From positions 4,685-68,684 of the forward strand of contig CAYYZH010000004.1 in the NCBI GenBank assembly GCA_964475765.1: a DNA stretch of 64,000 bases. Reading direction: 5' to 3'. This DNA comes from Thermohalobaculum sp964475765. GTDB lineage: Bacteria > Pseudomonadota > Alphaproteobacteria > Rhodobacterales > Rhodobacteraceae. Below the pieces are notes generated by a model. The model was not told where the DNA came from, ran no database searches, and saw nothing but the letters and a program-made list of their open reading frames with translations. Below, in pieces: positions 25,603-34,294 of this stretch. A program made the translations under genes and the position numbers. The stretch's first letter is position 1. Every line of letters begins with the position of its first letter.

Positions 25603-26805
25603 TCAGAGGGTGGCGGGCAATTGGGAGAACCCGCGAAACCGGACCCGTCCGGTCCGGATTGCTGGCCCGTTTCTGGCATAGGTCGGGTATCGTGCTAGAA
25701 AACGCTCGATCGCAATACGCCCTTCGAGCCTTGCGAGAGTAAGTCCGAGGCAAATGTGCGGACCGGCGGCAAAGGCGAGGTGTTTGTTGGGATCTCTGGA
25801 GATGTCAAAACGGTCGGGGTCAGGAAATTCAGCCGGATCGCGATTGGCCGCGCCCATGATCAGATGGATCCGCGTGCCCGCTGCTACGTCCAACTCACCT
25901 ATCTTACAGGGTTTTGTAGTGATCCGGTTGCCCAGCTGGTTCGAACTTTGAAACCGCAAGACCTCCTCGACCGCCGAGTTGATAAAATTGGGCTGGGCGA
26001 TCAACTGCTCTCGCTGATCAGCATGATCCAACAGGAGATCCAGCGCGTTGCCGATAAGGTTCGTTGTAGTCTCGTGCCCGGCGTTCAGAATAAAGATACA
26101 GTTCTGCAGAAGCTCCATCTCGGTCAAATGCTCGCCGCGATGCCCCTGCATCAGCCGTGTGAGAACATCGGTGGCAGGATCGCCGGGGGATTCTCTTCGA
26201 CGGGAGAGGAGTTCGCGCAGAAAGGCGGTGAAATCACTGACCGCTGCATTTCCTAGTTGTTCCTGCTCTGGGGTCAATACCGGCTCCAGCGCGCCCAAGA
26301 TGGCCAGTGACCAGTCACGCAGTGGGCCGCGCTCTTCATACGGGATGTCAAAGAGGTTGCCGATCACCTCGACGGGGATCGCCGACGCGTAGTCGGTGAT
26401 CAGATCGCATTGAGAGTTCAGACCGTCCAGCAGATGATCGACCAGATTGATCAATCCCGGCTCCATCGCTGCAATTGCCCGCGGTGTAAGGGCGCCGACC
26501 ATGATCTTGCGTACGCGCGTATGAAGCGGTGGGTCGTTGAAGACCAGCGAGGTTGTGTGGTGTTGGAAAAGGGGGCTTTGCCCGTACTTCGCGCCAAACT
26601 CGGATTTCTTGTCCGAAGAGAACGTTGCGGTGTCCCGGTAGATGCGCATCAAATCCGCATACCGGGCCACCATAACGGACCCGTCGGCAAAGCGTTTGAC
26701 TGGCATGTGGTCCAGCAACGCGCGATAGGTCGGAAACGGATCCTGTGCGAATGCCGGATCGGGCCGGGTCAGATCGAATGCATCTGCAAGGATCCGGCAC
26801 GGCAT
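25603..26805 (-). CDS. Cytochrome P450 (downstream of TRAP genes)
   Basis: A 400-residue soluble bacterial P450. The I-helix oxygen-activation motif is NAGHETTTN, the K-helix ExxR is EEVLR, and the heme-binding loop FAAGPHICLG carries the ligand Cys at about residue 352. A GTG at 26814 overlapping the DctM stop (GTGA) is an alternative start three codons longer and would give translational coupling. It needs a ferredoxin and reductase, and none is next to it. Its place between the TRAP permease and the FAH gene suggests it hydroxylates or demethylates the imported compound. Confidence 0.92.
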   Translation of the reverse strand: MPCRILADAFDLTRPDPAFAQDPFPTYRALLDHMPVKRFADGSVMVARYADLMRIYRDTATFSSDKKSEFGAKYGQSPLFQHHTTSLVFNDPPLHTRVRKIMVGALTPRAIAAMEPGLINLVDHLLDGLNSQCDLITDYASAIPVEVIGNLFDIPYEERGPLRDWSLAILGALEPVLTPEQEQLGNAAVSDFTAFLRELLSRRRESPGDPATDVLTRLMQGHRGEHLTEMELLQNCIFILNAGHETTTNLIGNALDLLLDHADQREQLIAQPNFINSAVEEVLRFQSSNQLGNRITTKPCKIGELDVAAGTRIHLIMGAANRDPAEFPDPDRFDISRDPNKHLAFAAGPHICLGLTLARLEGRIAIERFLARYPTYARNGPAIRTGRVRFRGFSQLPATL

Positions 26806-26810
26806 GGTTT

Positions 26811-28124
26811 TCACATGGAGTTTGGTAGGACAAGGACCAGCCACGGCACCAGGACGAGCAACGCGAGACGCAGAATATCGGCAATCCAGAACGGGGTTAC
26901 GCCCTTGAAGATGGTGCCGGTGGAGACGTCGCTGACGACGCCCTTCAGCACAAAGACGTTTAATCCGACAGGCGGTGTGATCAGACTGATCTCGGTCACC
27001 ACCACGACCACGATGCCGAACCAGACGGGGTCATAGCCTAGCCCGGTGACCAGCGGAAAAAAGATCGGCACCGTCAGAAGCAGCATCGACAGCGATTCAA
27101 AAATACAACCCAGCGCAATGTAGACCACCAGGATCAGCAGCATGACGACTGCCGGCGAGACGGAGTATGTGGTCACCAATGCGCGAAGACCTTCTGGCAG
27201 ACCTGCAAGATTCACGAAATTCGAGAAGATCCACGCCCCGATCAGGACGGTAAAAAGGGTTGCCGTCGTGAACGCGGTTTCGCGCAGGACTTCGAAGGTT
27301 CCCTGAAAACTCAGCGTTCCGCGCGCCAGAGCGATCAGAAAGGCCCCCATGGCGCCCATCCCCGCAGCTTCGGTCGGTGAGAAGGTCAGGTGCAACGGCC
27401 AAACGTCCAGCGCACCGTAAAGCCCGCCAATGACCAGAATGAATAGGGCCAGAACAGCCCAAACCCCGCGCAGAGCGCGAAACCGATCCGGCCACGTCGT
27501 TCGTGCCCCTGCGGGGCCTGATTCTGGGCGCCGCCCGACAGTAAAGCGCACTGCGCCAAGATAGAACATTACCCCCAGCAGGCCCGGGATGATGCCAGCG
27601 ATGAAGAGCTTACCGATGGAGGTCTCGGTGAGCAGACCGTAGATCACGAGGATTACCGATGGTGGGATAAGTATACCGAGTGTGCCGCCGGCTGCGATCG
27701 ACGCGGTCGAGAGGCTGTCGTCATAGCCGAACTTGCGCATCTCCGGCATTGCAACTTTGGACATCGTTGCTGCGGTGGCGAGTGATGATCCGCAGATCGC
27801 GGAAAATCCCGCACAAGCGCAGATCGTCGCCATTGCGAGACCGCCGCGTAGATGTCCGAGAAAGGCAAACGAAACTGCATAAAGTTCGCGGCTGAGCCCG
27901 CCCTTGTTTACAAACAGGCCCATCAGGATGAACAGTGGAACGACTGACAGACCATAGTTTTGGACGGTGTCGATGATCAGCCGCCCAACCATCGAGATTG
28001 CGCCCCTAAATGAGTTTAGGTGCATGTAGCCGACCATGCCGACCAGTCCCATGGCAAAGGCGATGGGCATGCGCAGCAGCACCAGTACCAGAACGGCGGC
28101 GAACCCGATGCCCGCTTCAATCAT
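26811..28124 (-). CDS. TRAP transporter large permease DctM
   Basis: A 437-residue, roughly 12-helix membrane protein with the DctM signatures PLFILMGLFVNKGGL, CAGFSAICGSSLATAATMSKVAMPEM and the GILIPPSVILVIYG loop. It catalyses sodium-coupled uptake of an organic acid together with DctQ and the periplasmic DctP encoded upstream. The start overlaps DctQ by eight bases and the stop overlaps a possible P450 start. Confidence 0.94.
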   Translation of the reverse strand: MIEAGIGFAAVLVLVLLRMPIAFAMGLVGMVGYMHLNSFRGAISMVGRLIIDTVQNYGLSVVPLFILMGLFVNKGGLSRELYAVSFAFLGHLRGGLAMATICACAGFSAICGSSLATAATMSKVAMPEMRKFGYDDSLSTASIAAGGTLGILIPPSVILVIYGLLTETSIGKLFIAGIIPGLLGVMFYLGAVRFTVGRRPESGPAGARTTWPDRFRALRGVWAVLALFILVIGGLYGALDVWPLHLTFSPTEAAGMGAMGAFLIALARGTLSFQGTFEVLRETAFTTATLFTVLIGAWIFSNFVNLAGLPEGLRALVTTYSVSPAVVMLLILVVYIALGCIFESLSMLLLTVPIFFPLVTGLGYDPVWFGIVVVVVTEISLITPPVGLNVFVLKGVVSDVSTGTIFKGVTPFWIADILRLALLVLVPWLVLVLPNSM

Positions 28125-28632
28125 GGGCAGGTTCGGTTGGTTCCAGCGCTTCGGGAGCGATTAACAGCAGCACTCCGCGCAGTAGCAGGGCAGTAACTGT
28201 CAGATAGACGAATGCGGCGATGAACCAGCCAACGTAGAACTGGGGAATGGCCAAATATTCGGTGACATCGCCATAGCTCCGGGCGCGTTCGGACAGAACT
28301 ACTACACGGTTGGCGGGCAAGATCAGGATGCCGCCACAAACCAGACTTATGATCGCGTCGCGCCACCTCGCCGCCCGTGCGCTGAACTGTCCATCGAGAA
28401 GATCGACAACGATGTGACTGCCCCGGCCGGATACGGAGGGCAGGACCGCAAACACGACGATGGCCATGAGTATCCGGGTAAGCTCTGTTGCTGCTTCGAT
28501 TGGTGCGTCCAAAACGGATCTCAAAACGACGTCCGCGAATGTCATCACCATCATTGCAAACAGCGCCAACACCGCCAAGGCCACAGGCACTCGCCCAGCT
28601 ATGTATGCCAATCTGGTAATCTTGTTGATCAC
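28117..28632 (-). CDS. TRAP transporter small permease DctQ
   Basis: A 171-residue protein with four predicted membrane helices, including the family-typical second helix with FADVVLRSVLDAPIEAATELTR. It is the scaffold partner of DctM. It begins 71 bases after the DctP stop; the gap may hold a weak stem that lowers permease synthesis relative to the binding protein, but I see no convincing terminator. Confidence 0.9.
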   Translation of the reverse strand: MINKITRLAYIAGRVPVALAVLALFAMMVMTFADVVLRSVLDAPIEAATELTRILMAIVVFAVLPSVSGRGSHIVVDLLDGQFSARAARWRDAIISLVCGGILILPANRVVVLSERARSYGDVTEYLAIPQFYVGWFIAAFVYLTVTALLLRGVLLLIAPEALEPTEPAHD

Positions 28633-28703
28633 GGGTGTTGAGCTGTCCCGGGCGAAGACCTGGGACCTCCTTGGTGGCAGGGGTTGGCCCTGGGTCGAGG
28701 CAG

Positions 28704-29717
28704 CTAGTTCGTCGACATCTCGGATTTGACCATCTCGTGCGCCGCGGCCGCGTCGATCCCCTTGGCCTCGATCTCGTCGAGAACATTGGTACGGATCTGC
28801 GCGGCAATCTCGCCATAGGCGGCTTGGTCCGCGTCGGATGCGATTGTGATCGAGTTATCGGCCGAAGCTTTGGTTACCTCACGACCTGCGCTGTCGATGG
28901 CGTCCCAAACCTGACCGGCCATTCGTGAGGCAGGCTCCCCAAAGACTTTCTCGTCGAGTGCTGTTTGAAGATCTGCAGGTAGGCCATCGAATGCCTCCTG
29001 GTTCATGATCACCGCGAAGGACCCGCGATAGAGCCCGCCCGGCATCTCATAGACGTTCTGCGCGACCTCAGTCAGCTTGAACCCCTTGCGGCTTTCAAAG
29101 GGCATCACCACACCGTCCGCGGCATTGGACGCCAGAGTTTCATAGACTTTCGGCGCGGGGACTTTGATGCCAGTCGCGCCAAGTGCCGTTCCGGCGTCGC
29201 CACCCACGCCACCCGGCACCCTGAGTTTCATGCCGGAAATATCAGAGAGCGACGTGATCTTCTTGGAAGAGTGAACTTGCGCAGGTCCATGTGTCATCAG
29301 CGCCACCAGCTTGACGCCCTTGTGTTCATCTGCTGCCGCCAGATGTTTGTCGTGCACGCGCCAATAGGCAACGGAAGCTGCCTCCGCGTTGCCTTCATAG
29401 CCTGGCAGTTCGATCAGCTTGGTCGCAGTGAACCGGCCTGCTTGGTAGCCATGGAAAATGAAGGACATGTCCGCCGCGCCGTCCTGGATCAGATCCATTT
29501 GCGCAGGCGGCGGCCCCAGGCGATACTTGATCTCGGCGGTAACTTTGCCGTCGGTGGCGTCCTCGATCATCTTGATGAGGTTCGGCCACATCTGGGCGTT
29601 CATCCCGTGTGTCGGTGGCGCCCAGCTTGAAATCGTGAGCGTGTGTTCAGCGGCAAAGCTGGCCGTGCTGATCAGAGCGGCTGTTAGCGCCCCACCGATG
29701 ATCTTGACGAACTGCAT
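28704..29717 (-). CDS. TRAP transporter solute-binding protein DctP
   Basis: A 337-residue periplasmic protein with a signal peptide cut after SFAA. The family features SSWAPPTHG, GMKLRVPGG and a helix-linked C-terminal region are visible. The Arg of KLRVPGG is the usual carboxylate-clamping residue of TRAP binding proteins, so the ligand probably has a carboxylate. The ATG at 29717 follows a GGGAGGAGAG site; an upstream in-frame start is rejected. A 102-base divergent region (29718-29819) separates it from the second P450 and must hold both promoters. Confidence 0.92.
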   Translation of the reverse strand: MQFVKIIGGALTAALISTASFAAEHTLTISSWAPPTHGMNAQMWPNLIKMIEDATDGKVTAEIKYRLGPPPAQMDLIQDGAADMSFIFHGYQAGRFTATKLIELPGYEGNAEAASVAYWRVHDKHLAAADEHKGVKLVALMTHGPAQVHSSKKITSLSDISGMKLRVPGGVGGDAGTALGATGIKVPAPKVYETLASNAADGVVMPFESRKGFKLTEVAQNVYEMPGGLYRGSFAVIMNQEAFDGLPADLQTALDEKVFGEPASRMAGQVWDAIDSAGREVTKASADNSITIASDADQAAYGEIAAQIRTNVLDEIEAKGIDAAAAHEMVKSEMSTN

Positions 29718-29819
29718 TCTCTCCTCCCAATTTGCTTGCCGCAACTTCAAGTGAGATTGCCCCATGCGTCAATACCTGATTGGCAAGTGCGAACGCCTGT
29801 ACGACGTGGAGCAAGTCGC

Positions 29820-30992
29820 GTGACCAGCCTGCAGCCCAAGTATGACGTTGACCTCTACGGTGACGCATGCATCCAGGACCCTTGGCCGCACTATGCTGCG
29901 ATGCGCGCGCTTGGACCCGTTGTTTGGCTGGCGCACCATGAGTGCTATGCGCTTACCCAATATGATGTTGTGCGCGCGGCTCTGCGCGACCATCAGAATT
30001 TCAGCAGCGCAAAGGGCGTTGCGGGCGATGATTTCGGCTGCGAATTGTTGCAAGGCAATACGGTTGCGTCTGATCCACCGCGGCACTCGGCTCTGCGGGC
30101 TGCGATGGCGCCGCCACTCAGAGCTGCAGCTCTTGAGAGCGCAAAGCCCCTGATCGAAGACGCGGCTTCGGCGCTTATTTCCGATCTGTTGACCCGTGAC
30201 GGCTTCGATGCGGTCCGCGACTTTGCGTGGCACTTGCCGATCACGGTCGTTCGGGATCTGGTCGGGTTGCCGGACTATGGGCAGGACAAGATGCTAAAAT
30301 GGGCTGCCGCGGCTTTCAACGTACTGGGGTGTCAGAACGCAAGAGGGGAGGCAGCGCTAGCTGATATTCAGGAAATGCGGGGGTTCATTGCTGAAGGAGC
30401 GGTGCGCGGATCGCTCAAGCCGGGGTCGTGGACAGATCGAGTGCTGGACATGGTCGATGATGGCGAACTGGATGCCGATCTCGCCCCGTTTGCCATTCGC
30501 GATTTCATAAACCCAAGCCTTGATACGACGATCTCCGCGATCGGGCAGTTGATTTGGCAGTTGGGTTGTCAGCCCGACCTGTGGCGAGATCTGCGCAACA
30601 ATGAAAAACTTGCACGCAATGCTGCGAACGAAGCAGTGCGGCTTGCCACACCGATCCGTGGGTTCTCCCGCCGCACAGCAACAGATGTCGTGATTGGAAA
30701 GGTGACGATCCCCGCGGAAAGCCGGGTAATGATGCTTTTTGCGTCGGCAAATCGCGATGAAACGGTGTTTCCCGATCCTGACAATTTCCGGCTGGACCGG
30801 CCTGCAGGCCGCCATCTTGGGTTTGGGGCGGGGATACATACCTGTGTGGGCATGCATCTGGCGCTGATGGAAATCGAAGCCCTGATTTCGGCAATGGTGT
30901 CGTCGGTCGAGCGGATCGAGGTCGGAGAGCCCGAGATTGCAATGAACAATACGATCTGCGCTTTTGCGCGGCTGCCCGCGCGGTTTCATTGA
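29820..30992 (+). CDS. Cytochrome P450, CYP199-like
   Basis: A 390-residue P450 from a GTG start at 29820. The overall pattern recalls CYP199A enzymes (para-substituted benzoate oxidation): FSSAKGV near the B-C region, AFNVLGCQN, the heme loop GAGIHTCVGM with Cys at about residue 342, and the C-terminal NNTICAFARLP. The ExxR helix is EAVR. The I-helix reads INPSLDTTI, with Pro-Ser where the helix-kinking Ala-Gly or Gly-Gly normally stands, although the acid-alcohol pair Asp-Thr is kept. It diverges from the TRAP operon. Redox partners are not adjacent. The subfamily assignment is from memory of the family and needs alignment. Confidence 0.85.
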   Translation: MTSLQPKYDVDLYGDACIQDPWPHYAAMRALGPVVWLAHHECYALTQYDVVRAALRDHQNFSSAKGVAGDDFGCELLQGNTVASDPPRHSALRAAMAPPLRAAALESAKPLIEDAASALISDLLTRDGFDAVRDFAWHLPITVVRDLVGLPDYGQDKMLKWAAAAFNVLGCQNARGEAALADIQEMRGFIAEGAVRGSLKPGSWTDRVLDMVDDGELDADLAPFAIRDFINPSLDTTISAIGQLIWQLGCQPDLWRDLRNNEKLARNAANEAVRLATPIRGFSRRTATDVVIGKVTIPAESRVMMLFASANRDETVFPDPDNFRLDRPAGRHLGFGAGIHTCVGMHLALMEIEALISAMVSSVERIEVGEPEIAMNNTICAFARLPARFH

Positions 30993-31002
30993 TCAGATCT
31001 CC

Positions 31003-31034
31003 TTGTGGCGAATCTAAATGTTCCTATAATGTTC
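31003..31034 (+). promoter_or_regulatory. Sigma-70 promoter overlapped by LexA-type SOS box
   Basis: A -35 TTGTGG (31003-31008) and a perfect -10 TATAAT (31025-31030) are spaced by 16 bases. Straddling the -10 is a perfect direct repeat GTTC-N7-GTTC (31020-31034), the LexA operator form known in Rhodobacter and other alphaproteobacteria. It lies 24 bases before the radical SAM start. Confidence 0.8.
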
Positions 31035-31057
31035 TCATCTTGCCAATGGGAGGCGAT

Positions 31058-32149
31058 ATGGCTGAGCCAGAGTTTGATGAGATCGAAGAAGCTCGCCGAC
31101 GGGGCCGAGGCGCAGCAGTCAATCCGCCATCCCGCTACGACCGACAAACAAGTGAAGCAACGGATGACGGCTGGAGCCGAGATGAGGACCTGCCACCGAT
31201 CCGCACGCGTGTCGATCTCGATGCATCCCGAACGATCATCGCACGTAATCAGTCGCCCGATGTGCCGTTTGACAGATCGATTAATCCGTATCGCGGATGT
31301 GAGCATGGCTGCATCTATTGCTTTGCCCGACCGACCCATGCGCATCTAGGGCTATCTCCGGGGCTCGACTTCGAGACGCGGTTGTTTGCCAAGCCGACTG
31401 CACCTGAGTTGCTGACCAAGGCACTGTCAAAGCCGGGGTACAAGGTTCAGCCACTGGCTTTGGGCACCAACACCGACCCCTATCAGCCCATTGAGAAAGA
31501 CTGGCGGATCATGCGCGGGATCCTCGAAGTGCTTTGGGAGCATCACCATCCCGTCATGATCACGACGAAAGGATCGCTGATCACACGAGATGTGGACATG
31601 TTGGGTAAGATGGGCCGGGCCGGTCTGACGCGTGTGACGATTTCGTTGACGACACTTGATAATCAGATCAGCCGTGCGCTGGAGCCGCGTGCCGCATCTC
31701 CTGGACGTCGCATCGCGATGATCCGAACGCTTGCTGCAAAGGGCGTTCCAATTTCTGCTGGAATTGCGCCGATCATTCCGGGATTGACCGATCATGAGAT
31801 CGAGCGCTTGGCCAAAGCGGCGGCAGAGGCAGGAGCCGACCACATCACATGGACTTCGCTTCGGCTTCCATTGGAGGTCAGCTCATTATTCAGGGATTGG
31901 TTGACACGGGAGTACCCCAAGCGCGCGGTCAAGGTGATGACCAAAGTTCGGGAGATGCATGGCGGGAAAGACTATGATCCAACCTGGCACAAGCGGCGCA
32001 CGGGCGAGGGGGTTTACGCATCGCTTATCGCAAGGCGGGTTAAATTGGCGCGGCAGAAGGTTGGTCTAGACAAACCCGTCAAGGACTTGCGTTGTGATCT
32101 CTTCCGGGTGCCGCCGAGAGCCGGGGATCAGCTTTCGCTCGGAATATAA
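31058..32149 (+). CDS. PA0069-family radical SAM protein
   Basis: A 363-residue radical SAM enzyme of the SplB-like/PA0069 (Rv2578c) group. The [4Fe-4S] motif is C81-x3-C85-x2-C88 in CEHGCIYC, preceded by SINPYRGC as in spore photoproduct lyase relatives. LGTNTDPYQP and TKGSLITRDVD are further family blocks. The reaction is unknown; similarity to SplB suggests nucleic-acid repair. The ATG at 31058 has a GGGAGG site. A LexA-type box in its promoter supports a DNA-damage role. Confidence 0.88.
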   Translation: MAEPEFDEIEEARRRGRGAAVNPPSRYDRQTSEATDDGWSRDEDLPPIRTRVDLDASRTIIARNQSPDVPFDRSINPYRGCEHGCIYCFARPTHAHLGLSPGLDFETRLFAKPTAPELLTKALSKPGYKVQPLALGTNTDPYQPIEKDWRIMRGILEVLWEHHHPVMITTKGSLITRDVDMLGKMGRAGLTRVTISLTTLDNQISRALEPRAASPGRRIAMIRTLAAKGVPISAGIAPIIPGLTDHEIERLAKAAAEAGADHITWTSLRLPLEVSSLFRDWLTREYPKRAVKVMTKVREMHGGKDYDPTWHKRRTGEGVYASLIARRVKLARQKVGLDKPVKDLRCDLFRVPPRAGDQLSLGI

Positions 32150-32161
32150 ATGAGCGCGCAG

Positions 32162-32944
32162 TTATCGACAGGCGATCCCTCCGAGGCGGTGTGCGCTGTC
32201 TACGACAGCTTGCGTGAACCAGACATCCAGATCCGCATTTTGGATGTCTGATCTCAATCCGGTCACGGCCAGACGCGTCTCATCAGGCTGCGGAGTGGCT
32301 CGGGTTTGCCGCGCACGCCCGGCAATATCAACTCCCAGACCGGAGGTCTCCGTCCGAATGATTCCGCACATTCGGAAAGCCCCTTTAGGGCGCGAAGCGA
32401 GCACTGCGTCGATTGACCGAGCGTCAAGCTGCGCCGCTCCACAGTAGGTCCAGTGGCAAAGATTGACAGGCTTGGAGATCACGGTTGGCGCGGAAGTGTT
32501 CGCCGTGTGCATTGCGTTCCTCACCGCTTGTCGGATTGCCCCATCGTCCCGCGCGTCCATCGCGTTTTCGATCCCAGCCGTGTTCAAGGCGTCTCTGACC
32601 TTTTTGATATCTTCGAGGTCTGTTTTGTTGATCACAGTCGCGGCAGCAAATCTCATCATCGCAAATAGCCATGGAGCGACGCGCTGATCCTGTGATGTTG
32701 ACCTGAAGTTGACTGCATCAACAACAACAATCGGTTTGCACACTGGGGCGCCCGCAATTGGCGGTGGCGCCAATGCGGGTTCCTGATCCGGCGCGAGCTC
32801 CCAAAGCGTTGCAGTCGAACTTTCGTCGAATCTGGTCTCTGTCTGCGCACCAATCCCAAGGCTGTCAGCGCGAGTGATGAATGTTGACTTGCCCGCTCCA
32901 AGAAAACCGATAATGGGAACGATGGGTTGAGCCACTGCGATCAC
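32162..32944 (-). CDS. Shrunken CobW-like GTPase, possibly decayed
   Basis: A 260-residue protein with a P-loop GFLGAGKST at the N-terminus, a VVVDAVN strand and a G4 motif NKTD, all in CobW/YjiA order. The roughly 100 residues normally lying between the P-loop and VVDAVN are cut to about 55, and the CxCC metal site and the switch region found in CobW proteins are not present. It is therefore either a divergent subfamily or a gene with an internal deletion. The start may be the GTG at 32944 or the GTG at 32935, which has a better ribosome site (AAGGTGAT). It converges on the radical SAM gene, 12 bases between stops. Confidence 0.6.
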   Translation of the reverse strand: MIAVAQPIVPIIGFLGAGKSTFITRADSLGIGAQTETRFDESSTATLWELAPDQEPALAPPPIAGAPVCKPIVVVDAVNFRSTSQDQRVAPWLFAMMRFAAATVINKTDLEDIKKVRDALNTAGIENAMDARDDGAIRQAVRNAMHTANTSAPTVISKPVNLCHWTYCGAAQLDARSIDAVLASRPKGAFRMCGIIRTETSGLGVDIAGRARQTRATPQPDETRLAVTGLRSDIQNADLDVWFTQAVVDSAHRLGGIACR

Positions 32945-33072
32945 CTTACTCTGCCTTAGTCTGTTGCGCGCTTCTGATCTAAGTCTGCAAGGTCAGCCGT
33001 ACGCGCGTTGCACCCTCGACTGCCATTGTGCCACTCTTCGCCTATGCGTCTCGGCAGATCAAAGGCTTGTTC

Positions 33073-34179
33073 ATGAAAGACCATGCGCCACTCTCACAAA
33101 TCGTTGAGGCAGAGATACGATTGCCGGCATCGGATTTGCACGACGACCTGCGGTATTTTCAGGGCCGTCTCGGATTTCGGCTCGAACGGATCTTCCCGGC
33201 AGATGACCCAACAGTTGCTGTGCTGTCAGGCCATGGTGTGCGTCTAAGGCTGGAGCGAGGCGCAACAGAGGATCCCGGGACGCTGCGGCTTCTCTCAGCC
33301 GATCCAGAAGCATACGGAGCGGATGAGACTGACCTGATCGCTCCGAACGGGACGAGGATCGAGATTGTAGAGGCCAATCCGCCACTAGACATTCCGAAGA
33401 CAGCACCGGCCTTTAGCGTGAGGCATCTGCGCGATAGCGATCCGTGGGTGATTGGCCGCGCGGGCATGCAGTACCGTGACCTGATCCCTGACCGTTTGGG
33501 CGGATCCATAATCGCCAGTCATATCCGCATTCCTGATGGTGGCCCTGTGCCGGACATGGTTCACTATCATTCTGTCGGGTTTCAACTCATCTTTTGTTAT
33601 CGGGGTTGGGTTGATCTGGTTTACGAGGATCAGGGCCCGCCGTTCCGGCTGAGCGCGGGCGATTGTGTCATTCAACCCCCGGAGATCCGACACAGGGTTC
33701 TCTTCGCGTCTGACAACATCGAAGTAATCGAGATCGGTGTCCCGGCTGAGCATGTGACCACGATAGACTACAAGCTTGAATTGCCGACGCCCCATCACCG
33801 GCCAGATCGAGATTTCTCAGGCCAGCGCTTTTGCCATCACCGTCTGGAAGACGCGGTTTGGCGGCCTTGGCGTTTACCGGGGTTCGAGCATCGCGAAACC
33901 GGGATTGCCGAGGCCACCGGAGGTGTCGCGGGTGTTCATGTCGCCCGTGCCTTGCATGCAAATGGGCCGACTTGGCGCCACGACAGCGACATTCACTTTT
34001 CGTTTGTGATGGAGGGTGGGCTTGTTCTCAAGGCGATCGGTTTTCCTGATCATAAGCTCGGCTCCGGAGACGCATTCACCATCCCGCCTGGTCTGAGCGT
34101 CTGCTATTCGGGCTGCACCGAAGATCTAGAAATTCTCGAAGTTTCGCTGCCAGGGCGGTTCAGCACGGAGATTTTCTAG
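33073..34179 (+). CDS. VOC domain - bicupin fusion protein
   Basis: A 368-residue protein. Residues 1-105 resemble a glyoxalase/VOC half (EIRLPASDLHDDLRYFQGRLGFRLERIFPAD, ending LIAPNGTRIEIVE). Residues about 150-250 form a cupin with HYHSVGFQLIFCYRGWVDLVYED and QPPEIRHRVL supplying metal-ligand histidines, and 280-368 form a second cupin (WRHDSDIHFSFVMEGGLVL, SGDAFTIPPG). The metal site in cupin one looks intact. Function unknown; VOC and cupin folds both host dioxygenases and isomerases acting on small metabolites. It is monocistronic and ends at a bidirectional hairpin. ATG 33073 is chosen because similarity starts there. Confidence 0.75.
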   Translation: MKDHAPLSQIVEAEIRLPASDLHDDLRYFQGRLGFRLERIFPADDPTVAVLSGHGVRLRLERGATEDPGTLRLLSADPEAYGADETDLIAPNGTRIEIVEANPPLDIPKTAPAFSVRHLRDSDPWVIGRAGMQYRDLIPDRLGGSIIASHIRIPDGGPVPDMVHYHSVGFQLIFCYRGWVDLVYEDQGPPFRLSAGDCVIQPPEIRHRVLFASDNIEVIEIGVPAEHVTTIDYKLELPTPHHRPDRDFSGQRFCHHRLEDAVWRPWRLPGFEHRETGIAEATGGVAGVHVARALHANGPTWRHDSDIHFSFVMEGGLVLKAIGFPDHKLGSGDAFTIPPGLSVCYSGCTEDLEILEVSLPGRFSTEIF

Positions 34180-34248
34180 TACTGAACGCCTGGATGGCTC
34201 TTCGCTTCAGAAACGTAGTTATCTGATCCGCCTTGCGACAAAGAAATT

Positions 34249-34280
34249 GGGCCGGTCGCTTCCCCCAAAGCGCCCGGCCC
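34249..34280. terminator. GC hairpin between convergent genes
   Basis: GGGCCGG (34249-34255) pairs with CCGGCCC (34274-34280), with GCTT/AAGC extending the stem inside. On the minus strand it is followed by AATTTCTTTG, so it most likely terminates the 34295-34699 gene, and it may stop the cupin transcript too. Confidence 0.7.
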
Positions 34281-34294
34281 ACCCCACACCGATA

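Noticed and set aside
29718..29819. CTTGCC/GGCAAG inverted repeat between DctP and the second P450
   Set aside because: Six-base arms 41 bases apart are weak evidence for an operator.
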